A DNA stretch of 20,551 bases, taken from assembly GCA_003233255.1 (NCBI GenBank), contig QILH01000122.1, positions 1 to 20,551 on the forward strand, read 5' to 3'. Position numbers and translations under genes: made by a program. Shown here piece after piece: positions 8,545 to 14,671 of this stretch. Below the pieces are notes generated by a model. That model ran no database searches and had not been told where the DNA came from. It was given only the letters and a program-made list of their open reading frames with translations. Origin of the DNA: Gammaproteobacteria bacterium (GTDB lineage: Bacteria > Pseudomonadota > Gammaproteobacteria > UBA6429 > Thiohalophilaceae). Within the stretch, counting starts at the first letter, position 1; each line of letters opens with the position of its first letter.

Positions 8545-8943
8545 TCATTGCTGACCTGCAAGCGTTTCTATAATAGGGCAATGTATTTTATCGGCATCTA
8601 CCTGACAAGATTGAATAAGATTGTCCAGTGTGCTTCGCAGGCTTGTTAAGTCCTTGATTTGTTGATCAATATGGGTGCGTTTTTGCTCCGCTCGGAGTCG
8701 CACATCATGACAATGGCCGCTGCCCAAATCCAGTAATTCGGCGATTTCCTGTAAGCTGAAGCCCAGTGCTTGAGCACTTTTCACAAACTTTATCCGTGCA
8801 ACCGTCTCGGGCGGATAAATTCGATACCCACTGGAGGGTTTTACGGGCTCCATAATCAGGCCGATACGTTGATAGTATCTAACGGTCTCGATATTCACGT
8901 TGGCGGCACGGGCCAGATAACCAATCGTAAGGGATTGCCCCAT
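8545..8943 (-). CDS. MerR-family metal-responsive regulator with three-cysteine pocket
   Basis: A 132-residue MerR-family activator/repressor that twists long-spacer promoters on metal binding. The N-terminal winged helix (LTIGYLARAANVNIETVRYYQRIGL) is followed by a dimerisation helix. Three cysteines, Cys78 (GSGHCHD), Cys113 (QSC) and Cys122 (HCPII), are spaced 35 and 9 apart. This is the same spacing as the Hg(II) site of Tn501 MerR (82/117/126) and the soft divalent pocket of PbrR-type regulators (78/113/122). The CPII ending is closer to MerR. It is therefore a divalent soft-metal sensor (Hg, Pb, Cd or similar); the exact metal cannot be read. It leads the RND operon and probably regulates it and itself through the operator-like site at 8960-8990. 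Confidence 0.9.
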   Translation of the reverse strand: MGQSLTIGYLARAANVNIETVRYYQRIGLIMEPVKPSSGYRIYPPETVARIKFVKSAQALGFSLQEIAELLDLGSGHCHDVRLRAEQKRTHIDQQIKDLTSLRSTLDNLIQSCQVDADKIHCPIIETLAGQQ

Positions 8944-8959
8944 AGTTTCGTTCCTGAGC

Positions 8960-8990
8960 TAAATATGCTGTTGTTTAATACAGACGTTAA
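8960..8990 (-). promoter_or_regulatory. Candidate MerR-type promoter/operator of the RND operon
   Basis: On the minus strand TTAACG (8985-8990) is followed by a 19-base spacer and TATTTA (8960-8965). The spacer holds the dyad CTGT-N8-ACAG (8968-8983). A 19-base spacer with a central dyad is the MerR-family layout. Both hexamers match the consensus only partly, so this is a moderate call. It lies 17 bases upstream of the regulator gene's ATG. Confidence 0.4.
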
Positions 8991-9015
8991 CATCACCTAA
9001 TAGTTCCGAAATAAG

Positions 9016-9031
9016 GCCCAATTTTTTGGGC
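9016..9031 (-). terminator. Hairpin after the HMA gene, probable terminator
   Basis: GCCCAA (9016-9021) pairs with TTGGGC (9026-9031) across a four-base loop. On the minus strand it lies about 23 bases past the stop of the HMA-domain gene and is followed by CTTATTTC, a weak U-rich tail. It would separate that gene from the downstream regulator gene. Confidence 0.5.
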
Positions 9032-9053
9032 TGATGTCTGACGGGGGCGTCTA

Positions 9054-9614
9054 TTAGTTGGCGCGTAAAAACAACTGCACGCTTATAGCCTGCTGACGCT
9101 TGTCGTCTATAAATTGTATGCGAGCAATTTTTTGTTTGCCCATAATCATCGGTTTTAATACCGCGATCTCAACCGAGGCGGGTGCGGTGATAACCAGTTT
9201 CCCCAGACTGGAAGCCGCGTTATCACCGATACTGGCAAAGATCGCTTCATATTTTTCTATCTCAAGGTTATCCAGTTTAAAGCGCAGCACAGGTTTTTCC
9301 TGATAGGCGATGGTTTTTAGTGTTGCCTGTTTAACTTCTTCGAGCTCAGTTAATTTAAAACCGGTGTCGGCAAATAAAGAGGAAAGGGTGTTGAAGCTAA
9401 CGCTGGCATCGCTGCGAAAATTAATTGTTTTTGATTTAAGATCAACGTTCACGGTTTGTGCTTGGACTTGCGGTAATTGAGCTATTTTTTTGCTGACACT
9501 ATATACACAGAAGGCACAGACCATACCTTGAACCTTACCCTGGTAAATAAGCTCTTTGGCATGAACCGGTACGGTTAATAAAGTAAGAACGAATAAACTA
9601 ACAACCAATTTCAT
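9054..9614 (-). CDS. Exported HMA-domain protein, MerP-like N-terminus with extra C-terminal domain
   Basis: A 186-residue protein. The signal peptide is residues 1-19 (ends VHA). Residues 21-90 form a heavy-metal-associated domain with the ligand motif GMVCAFC (Cys33, Cys36), as in MerP, CopZ and the periplasmic MerP-like protein encoded at 10748. After about residue 95 there is a second domain of unknown type (around 90 residues, no Cys, predicted beta-rich: KPVLRFKLDNLEIEKYEAIF and later GKQKIARIQFIDDKRQQ). MerP itself stops after the first domain, so this is an extended form. It is transcribed away from the plus-strand cluster and shares the intergenic region with it. A weak minus-strand promoter is possible (TTGGCT at 9660-9665, 18-base spacer, TATACA at 9636-9641). 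Role inferred: binding or carrying a soft metal in the periplasm. Confidence 0.8.
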   Translation of the reverse strand: MKLVVSLFVLTLLTVPVHAKELIYQGKVQGMVCAFCVYSVSKKIAQLPQVQAQTVNVDLKSKTINFRSDASVSFNTLSSLFADTGFKLTELEEVKQATLKTIAYQEKPVLRFKLDNLEIEKYEAIFASIGDNAASSLGKLVITAPASVEIAVLKPMIMGKQKIARIQFIDDKRQQAISVQLFLRAN

Positions 9615-9766
9615 AATAAGGTATACCTATAATAATGTATAAAACAGACACGTTCGACCAGCCAACAAAGTAAGCCTGCCTTGACCTGGATCGAGGCCAC
9701 CATACACGCAATTTCACCTTTTTTGCACCCGATCACATAAATTAGCCGAAAAAACACAAATAACCC

Positions 9767-9797
9767 TTGACTTGGAGCTGACTCCAGCCTGTAAGCT
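9767..9797 (+). promoter_or_regulatory. MerR-family promoter/operator 1
   Basis: TTGACT (9767-9772), a 19-base spacer and TAAGCT (9792-9797). The spacer contains TGGAG-ctga-CTCCA, a 5-bp dyad with a 4-base centre. The TTGAC hexamer, over-long spacer and central dyad are the standard pattern for activators such as ZntR, CadR and MerR. It faces the plus-strand cluster and lies 84 bases upstream of the first gene's likely ATG (9881). Confidence 0.8.
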
Positions 9798-9827
9798 TTA
9801 TCCCAATGAAACAAGCAGAACAAAATA

Positions 9828-9859
9828 TTGAACCTGGAGTGCCCTCCAGGCTGTCAAAC
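9828..9859 (+). promoter_or_regulatory. MerR-family operator 2
   Basis: CCTGGAG (9833-9839) and CTCCAGG (9844-9850) form a perfect 7-bp dyad around TGCC. TTGAAC (9828-9833) overlaps the left edge. The -10 position is poor (GTCAAA or TCAAAC after 19 or 20 bases). The arms match the core of operator 1 (TGGAG...CTCCA), so the same regulator probably binds both. It sits between operator 1 and the first gene; whether it is a second promoter or an extra operator is open. Confidence 0.65.
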
Positions 9860-9880
9860 AAACCAGTACACGAGGTCAGG

Positions 9881-10717
9881 ATGAAAGGTAGCACGTTTAA
9901 AAATATGAGTATGGTGTTGGTGACCAGTTTAATGACCAGTCTCAGCAGCCCCCAGGCTCTTGCTCATGATCCCGTTTTTGGAATCGGCCCGCATGTTTTA
10001 TTTAAAGACGGTATCGATATAGCGGCTGAAGTGGAATCGGCTAAGGCGGGGGACGGCAAAGGACAGGCCATTGTGCTTGATTTTCGATATGGACTGACCG
10101 GCGACTGGGTGGCAGGTTTTGATATTCCTTATGAATTTAAAGATAACAGCACCGACAGCAGTAATGGAAACGGCGATATCGCTGTGTTCACCAAGTATCG
10201 TTTTTGGCGCAAAGATACATTAGGCCGTCAGGACTCGGCTGCCGTTATGCTGAAAGTGATTACCGATACGGCCACCCGGAATGAAACACCCTCATTGAAT
10301 AAAGGCGCGACGGATACTATTGTCGGGCTGACCTACGGGTCAGAAGGGCGAAAATGGTATCGCTGGGCCAGCGCCCGGTATCGTTTCAACGGCAGCAACG
10401 ATGCCGGTGTGGATCGTGGTGATAAGATTTTGATCGATTTCGTTGGCGGCATTCGACCTACCCCGACGAATTATCTGGAACCGGATACAGTCTGGCTACT
10501 CGAATTAAATGGCGAATACGGCCAACGAGCCGAGATAGGTGGGGCAGAGCAGGTGAATAGTGGTGGTACCGAGTGGTTTATTTCACCGGGTATTTTCTGG
10601 ACCAAACGCAATTTTGCTATCAAAGCTGGAATTCAGATTCCGGTTTACAGCAACCTCAATGGTATTCAGCAAGAATCGGATTACCGGGCCAAAGCATCTT
10701 TCGAATGGCATATGTAG
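9881..10717 (+). CDS. Outer-membrane beta-barrel channel 1 (phenol-degradation-meta-type transporter family)
   Basis: A 278-residue protein from the ATG at 9881. An upstream in-frame ATG at 9806 is rejected because it would put operator 2 inside the gene and place 25 non-signal residues before the signal peptide; GAGGTCAGG precedes 9881. The signal peptide runs to about ALA (residue 27). The mature part consists of alternating beta-strands with aromatic ends and finishes ASFEWHM. It resembles the outer-membrane family annotated as 'putative MetA-pathway of phenol degradation', in which substrates are mostly unknown. The C-terminal third (ISPGIFWTKRNFAIKAGIQI, then YSNLNG) is clearly related to the second channel at 11595. 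It is the first gene of the plus-strand cluster, 30 bases before the MerP-like gene. Confidence 0.8.
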   Translation: MKGSTFKNMSMVLVTSLMTSLSSPQALAHDPVFGIGPHVLFKDGIDIAAEVESAKAGDGKGQAIVLDFRYGLTGDWVAGFDIPYEFKDNSTDSSNGNGDIAVFTKYRFWRKDTLGRQDSAAVMLKVITDTATRNETPSLNKGATDTIVGLTYGSEGRKWYRWASARYRFNGSNDAGVDRGDKILIDFVGGIRPTPTNYLEPDTVWLLELNGEYGQRAEIGGAEQVNSGGTEWFISPGIFWTKRNFAIKAGIQIPVYSNLNGIQQESDYRAKASFEWHM

Positions 10718-10747
10718 ACAGCGAACAAATAATCAGGAGTAAATGAA

Positions 10748-11047
10748 ATGAATAAACAAATTATAGTATTAGTATTGAGTATGTTGTTAACCTCTCCGGT
10801 TTTCGCTGCTGGCACCCATTATGAAATGCGCGTTGATGGTTTGGCGTGTCCTTTCTGTGCATACGGTATCGAGAAAAAACTCAAGGCTTTGGACGGATCC
10901 AGCGATATCAGCGTCGACCTTAATAAAGGTTTGGTCATGGTGAATATGGCAGAAGGTCAAACATTAACGGAAGAACAAATGAAAAAGCTATTTAATGATT
11001 CGGGCTTTACTTATCGTAGCATGAAGACAGCACCGCTCGAAAAATAA
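10748..11047 (+). CDS. MerP-like periplasmic heavy-metal-binding protein
   Basis: A 99-residue exported HMA-domain protein. The signal peptide covers residues 1-20 (ends VFA). The domain follows directly with the metal loop DGLACPFCAYGIEKKL (Cys34, Cys37) and the second half FNDSGFTYRS. MerP passes Hg(II) from the periplasm to MerT; the domain fold also serves copper and zinc carriers, so the metal is not fixed. Length and architecture match MerP. A strong ribosome site (AGGAG, 8 bases before ATG) is present. It lies directly upstream of the MerT-like gene, the same pairing as in mer operons (though in the order P then T here). Compared with the minus-strand HMA protein it lacks the extra domain. 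Confidence 0.87.
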   Translation: MNKQIIVLVLSMLLTSPVFAAGTHYEMRVDGLACPFCAYGIEKKLKALDGSSDISVDLNKGLVMVNMAEGQTLTEEQMKKLFNDSGFTYRSMKTAPLEK

Positions 11048-11139
11048 ACAGCAAAGCTCGTTTAACTAATTTATATTAACCGCATTCTTGTCCGTCAGGA
11101 TTAAAGATTTAGATTTTAAGAGCGTAACGGAGAAACACA

Positions 11140-11550
11140 ATGAATGAAGCAACATCGGTTAAACATACTGATTTAACCGACAAAAGCGTGACAATTTTCA
11201 CTCTGTTCACGACGACCGGAACCTTGATTTGTTGTGCCTTGCCGATTCTTCTGGTGACCTTTGGCCTGGGGGCTACGGTAGTCGCCATGACCAGTGCATT
11301 TCCCTTTTTGATTACGCTCACCCAGTACAAGATTTGGGTGTTTGCATTCTCTGGAATCATGCTTGCCCTGTCCGGATGGCTGATGTTTCGCCCCGGTCGT
11401 AGTTGTCCTGCCGATATTGCTCTGGCTAAAGCGTGTAATACTGCATATAAATGGAATAAACGTATCTATTGGACCTCCGTGATTATCTGGGCCATTGGAT
11501 TTGCGGCTGCATACTTATTGTTACCGACACGTATCTGGTTGGATGTTTAG
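11140..11550 (+). CDS. MerT-like inner-membrane metal transporter
   Basis: A 136-residue membrane protein with three predicted helices (about 20-46, 64-84, 108-128), the MerT topology. As in MerT there is a Cys-Cys pair in the first helix (GTLICCALPILL, Cys31-Cys32) and a second cysteine pair in the loop between helices 2 and 3 (Cys89 in RSCPAD, Cys99 in AKACNT). MerT accepts Hg(II) from MerP and moves it to the cytoplasm, where MerA reduces it. No merA gene is visible in the window. The loop is longer than in MerT and contains the stretch YKWNKRIYWTS before the last helix. A good ribosome site (GGAG) precedes the ATG. The metal could be mercury or another soft ion. Confidence 0.8.
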   Translation: MNEATSVKHTDLTDKSVTIFTLFTTTGTLICCALPILLVTFGLGATVVAMTSAFPFLITLTQYKIWVFAFSGIMLALSGWLMFRPGRSCPADIALAKACNTAYKWNKRIYWTSVIIWAIGFAAAYLLLPTRIWLDV

Positions 11551-11594
11551 CCATAATAGCGAACGGGCATCAACAACAAACCTTTGGATTAATT

Positions 11595-12506
11595 ATGAAG
11601 CCTAAAAACAACATCCGATTCTGTTTGTCAGGATTAACATTATCCGCATTGCTGTGGCCAATATTTTTAAGTGCAGCTCCTATCACCTTTAATACAGCCT
11701 TGCCGGTGGCGAAAGGCGAGTTTTTATTTCGCGAACAACTGATCGTCAATCAATCCGGAGCCGATCCATCTGCTGCCAATCGGGATCGAACCGAGACCGC
11801 AACCGTTACCGCACTAGGTTATGGTATTAATCGCCGTTGGACTGTGTTTGCCATATTGCCGTATCGTGATATTGACCTTAATCTGGAGTCAGGCGGTCTG
11901 AGAGTGAACCGAAATAATAACGGTTTGGGTGATCTAAGTATGTTTACCCGTTATACCGCGTATCAGAAAGATCAACTCGGTCAAACGTTTCGGATCGCTC
12001 CATTTGCAGGTTTCAAGTCCCCAACCGGTCAGGACAATGCCCGTGACAACCTGGGTACATTGCCTCCTCCAGTTCAGGTGGCTACCGGGTCATGGGACGT
12101 GTTTGGTGGGGTGGTATTGACCTGGCAAACGCTACAATATCAGACCGATGTACAAATAAGCTATCGTATTAACAATGCCGCAAATGGTTTTCAGTCCGGC
12201 AACATTGCCCGACTGGACGGCTCATACCAGTATCGGCTATGGCGCAGCAAGGCGAGCGGGGGACTGCCCGATTACCTTTACGCTGTTATGGAGGTCAACC
12301 TCATTAATCAGGCTCGCAATCGGATAAATGGGAACGATGATCCAAACTCCAATGGTACGCGGTTGTTTTTGAGTCCGGGAATTCAGTACGTTACCAAACG
12401 CTGGATGGCCGAAACGGCAATTCAGATTCCAGTAAAACAAAATTTAAATGGCACTGCGCTCGAAAATGACTATATTTTAAGAGCCAGCATTCGATTTAAT
12501 TTTTAA
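11595..12506 (+). CDS. Outer-membrane beta-barrel channel 2 (phenol-degradation-meta-type transporter family)
   Basis: A 303-residue protein starting at the ATG at 11595, where a signal peptide begins (MKPKNNIRFCLSGLTLSALL, cleaved near SAA, residue 27). A longer in-frame start at 11469 would overlap the MerT-like gene by 82 bases and is not credible. The rest is a beta-barrel with repeated short strands and turns rich in N, G and D. It is a paralog of the channel at 9881: both end with a similar strand series (FLSPGIQYVTKRW... AIQIPV... QNLNGT... YILRASIRFNF). Together they bracket the MerP/MerT-like pair. The ribosome site is weak. Function as a channel for a metal complex or organometal is inferred only. 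Confidence 0.8.
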   Translation: MKPKNNIRFCLSGLTLSALLWPIFLSAAPITFNTALPVAKGEFLFREQLIVNQSGADPSAANRDRTETATVTALGYGINRRWTVFAILPYRDIDLNLESGGLRVNRNNNGLGDLSMFTRYTAYQKDQLGQTFRIAPFAGFKSPTGQDNARDNLGTLPPPVQVATGSWDVFGGVVLTWQTLQYQTDVQISYRINNAANGFQSGNIARLDGSYQYRLWRSKASGGLPDYLYAVMEVNLINQARNRINGNDDPNSNGTRLFLSPGIQYVTKRWMAETAIQIPVKQNLNGTALENDYILRASIRFNF

Positions 12507-12534
12507 TCGCGTAGCAGAAGAGATCAGGAGCATA

Positions 12535-12816
12535 ATGATAGTTGAAGTATTCTCATCACCTGGGTGTAGCAAATGCGGACATGCCAAAGAGATCTTACGA
12601 AAGCTTGCCCTTGATTTAAATAAGCAACTCGGCGGGGATAAAATTTTATGGCATGAAGTGAATATACTCGACGAACTGGATCATGCCGTTGAGCTGGGCG
12701 TGATGTCGACACCCTCGATCGCTATTGACGGTGAACTTGTTTTCACCAGCTTGCCTTCTGTTAACAGACTTCGGGTTGAACTTGAAACCAGATTAGATCC
12801 GAGATCCCATATATGA
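12535..12816 (+). CDS. Small thioredoxin/glutaredoxin-fold protein
   Basis: A 93-residue cytoplasmic protein with a redox CxxC (SSPGCSKCGHAKE, Cys11 and Cys14) at the usual place after the first strand and a cis-proline loop MSTPSIAIDG (Pro60). This is the minimal thioredoxin/glutaredoxin fold, resembling the small thiol-disulphide oxidoreductases sometimes labelled MTH895-like. There is no signal peptide, so it acts inside the cell, perhaps as electron source or partner of the membrane protein encoded next. The two genes overlap by four bases (ATGA), which implies translational coupling. A good ribosome site (AGGAG) is present. Confidence 0.85.
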   Translation: MIVEVFSSPGCSKCGHAKEILRKLALDLNKQLGGDKILWHEVNILDELDHAVELGVMSTPSIAIDGELVFTSLPSVNRLRVELETRLDPRSHI

Positions 12817-14120
12817 TTACCCTGTTACTTCTTGGCGCCACACTTCTGGGGCTGCTGGCATTTTTCGAACCCTGCACAATTGCTACTCACACTTTATTTT
12901 CAGTAAGAGCAAATCAATCTGCTGATAACAAAGCATGTTGTCAAAGTTTATTCTACGTCTGGTTAACTCGAACGGCCTTATTGACTGGGCTGTTTGCCCT
13001 CTCGGTATTCTTGATCGATATACCGGAGTGGGGGGCTTATCTTCCCAGTATTATTTTATTTGCACTGGCTCTATTATACCTAGCATCCCGGTTTATTTAT
13101 ATTCCAGTACCGCACCTGGAGTTTTTTAAACTGTTTCCTGCGGGCAAGAGATTACCGGTTGCAATGCAGCTCGGGTTGACTTTGCCCGCCTGCACCTTAC
13201 CTTTGGTCATTGTGACGGCTGGCATGGCAATCACAGTGGGTTCCATCGGACTTGCAATTCTAGCCGGTTTTTTATTTGCAACGTTATTTACTTTACCAAT
13301 GGTTATTGCAACGTTTAAGGGTGTTCATGATGACGCTAGACAGCTACTCAATCGTGCCGCCAGGGGCAGCCCTTATCTAACCGCAATATTGCTAATTGGC
13401 ACGGCACTGTTTCTGCTTATACCATCACTGGATATCAATACTGAAACCTTAACGCAAACACTGCAGACTGCGAGCTGGGCAGGGATCGGAATAGCTTTTT
13501 TAGCGGGTTTTATTTTCAGCTTTAATCCGGTTTCGTTTGCTTCGGTACCGGTCATGCTGGCTTATGTGACCAAAGCACATGAAGAGCGACGCGCCGTATT
13601 AATGGGCGGAGCATTTGTTGTTGGCATGTTAGTTACGCATGTGCTGCTCGGAGTCGCAGCGGCATTGGGTGGTGAATGGGTACAAAGCGTGATGGGGCGG
13701 GAATGGGGATTATTTCTTGGGCCGATATTAATTATCATGGGATTAATGTGGGCCGGTGTTTTAAATATTCGTACCCGCTGGTTTGGTATGAAAGGGCGGA
13801 AGGTCACCGGTATATGGGGCGCGTTTTTGTTAGGCATACCCTTTTCGGTCGCCGTTTGTCCATTTTGCACCCCGGCATTACTGGTTACGTTAACCGCCAG
13901 TGCGGCAATCGGATCGGTTGGCTTTGGTTTCGCCCTGTTATTTGCATTTGCGCTGGGTCGAAGTATCCCTATTCTATTAGGTGCCTGGAGTATGGGTTGG
14001 CTGGAATCCTTGCAAATACTTTCACGCCACCAAAAAGGTCTTGAAATTATCGCGGGCATTGTATTGATGCTGACTGGCCTGTATTTATTAAATGAGTATT
14101 TCTTTATTATTAAATATTAG
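12813..14120 (+). CDS. Double-length CcdA/DsbD-type membrane electron transporter
   Basis: A 435-residue, multi-helix membrane protein built from two CcdA-like halves. CcdA and DsbD carry electrons from cytoplasmic thioredoxin to periplasmic thiols through one cysteine in the first helix and one in the fourth of a six-helix core. The N-terminal half (1-215) keeps this pair: FFEPC (Cys21) and PAC (Cys127). The C-terminal half (216-435) is easier to recognise as CcdA (VSFASVPVMLAYVTKAH, GMLVTHVLLG). There the first-helix cysteine is replaced (FNPV, Val240), while the later motif is VCPFCTPALL (Cys349, Cys352). Only the N-half therefore has the classical pair. Co-encoded with the thioredoxin-fold protein (4-base overlap). 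A weak stem-loop follows at 14126-14150. Confidence 0.82.
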   Translation: MITLLLLGATLLGLLAFFEPCTIATHTLFSVRANQSADNKACCQSLFYVWLTRTALLTGLFALSVFLIDIPEWGAYLPSIILFALALLYLASRFIYIPVPHLEFFKLFPAGKRLPVAMQLGLTLPACTLPLVIVTAGMAITVGSIGLAILAGFLFATLFTLPMVIATFKGVHDDARQLLNRAARGSPYLTAILLIGTALFLLIPSLDINTETLTQTLQTASWAGIGIAFLAGFIFSFNPVSFASVPVMLAYVTKAHEERRAVLMGGAFVVGMLVTHVLLGVAAALGGEWVQSVMGREWGLFLGPILIIMGLMWAGVLNIRTRWFGMKGRKVTGIWGAFLLGIPFSVAVCPFCTPALLVTLTASAAIGSVGFGFALLFAFALGRSIPILLGAWSMGWLESLQILSRHQKGLEIIAGIVLMLTGLYLLNEYFFIIKY

Positions 14121-14125
14121 TGTGC

Positions 14126-14150
14126 CATAACAATGCGTCCTATTGCTATG
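14126..14150 (+). terminator. Weak stem-loop after the CcdA-type gene
   Basis: CATAACAAT (14126-14134) pairs with ATTGCTATG (14142-14150) with one mismatch and a seven-base loop, followed by ATATGTTTAT. It lies just after the last gene of the plus-strand cluster. The stem is AT-rich and the tail is poor, so this is a tentative terminator. Confidence 0.3.
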
Positions 14151-14230
14151 ATATGTTTATGAACGAAATGCAATCTATACTAATATGAAACTGCGATGGT
14201 AACAGGGACATAACTGAGGGTTATAAAGTT

Positions 14231-14626
14231 ATGAGTTTGTATCGAATTGGTGACCTCACCAGACAACTTGGACTGAGTGCGGATACCTTACGTTATTATG
14301 AGAAACTGGGTTTATTAGCTAATGTTGCTCGTACTTCTGCGGGGATTCGCCAGTACGATGACAAAGACATTTCACGGATAAAATTTATTAAACGCGCACA
14401 GCGAATGAACTTTAGCCTTGATGAAATTAAAAATTTACTTCATATGCGCGCAGATCCTCAGCATGCCAAGGATGAAATTCGCACTATGACGGCGGAAAAA
14501 CTGGCTGACATTGAGGTGCATCTGGCCGATTTAACGACATTAAGAAATGAACTTACGTTATTATTGAATTTATGTCGGGGTAGTGAAAACGGTTGCCCTA
14601 TCATTGAAGATTTTGATGCCGATTAG
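14231..14626 (+). CDS. CueR/HmrR-like MerR-family regulator
   Basis: A 131-residue MerR-family regulator. It has a canonical winged helix (YRIGDLTRQLGLSADTLRYY), a long dimer helix and a C-terminal metal loop with Cys115 and Cys122 (CRGSENGC, then PIIED). It lacks the third cysteine (position 79 in ZntR) that makes divalent sensors; the matching site, Ser77 in CueR, appears to be Lys80 here. CueR has C-x7-C; this one has C-x6-C. Two cysteines and no third fit a monovalent soft-metal (Cu, Ag, Au) type, but the Lys and shortened loop make the ligand uncertain. It follows the plus-strand cluster by 110 bases; a weak promoter (TATACT at 14176-14181) may drive it alone. It is a candidate binder of operators 1 and 2. 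Confidence 0.88.
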   Translation: MSLYRIGDLTRQLGLSADTLRYYEKLGLLANVARTSAGIRQYDDKDISRIKFIKRAQRMNFSLDEIKNLLHMRADPQHAKDEIRTMTAEKLADIEVHLADLTTLRNELTLLLNLCRGSENGCPIIEDFDAD

Positions 14627-14671
14627 AGATATTTATTTGAATTGACTCAAACACGTTTCTGGATAAATCTA

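Noticed and set aside
9681..9709. A third MerR-type promoter (TTGACC at 9681)
   Set aside because: The dyad is poor and no acceptable -10 hexamer occurs at 17-20 bases.
9611..9823. Open minus-strand frame of 70 codons across the MerR operator region
   Set aside because: No ribosome site, no family resemblance, and it lies over the intergenic operators; treated as chance.
11469..11594. Earlier in-frame start for outer-membrane channel 2
   Set aside because: Overlaps the MerT-like gene by 82 bases and places non-signal residues before an obvious signal peptide at 11595.
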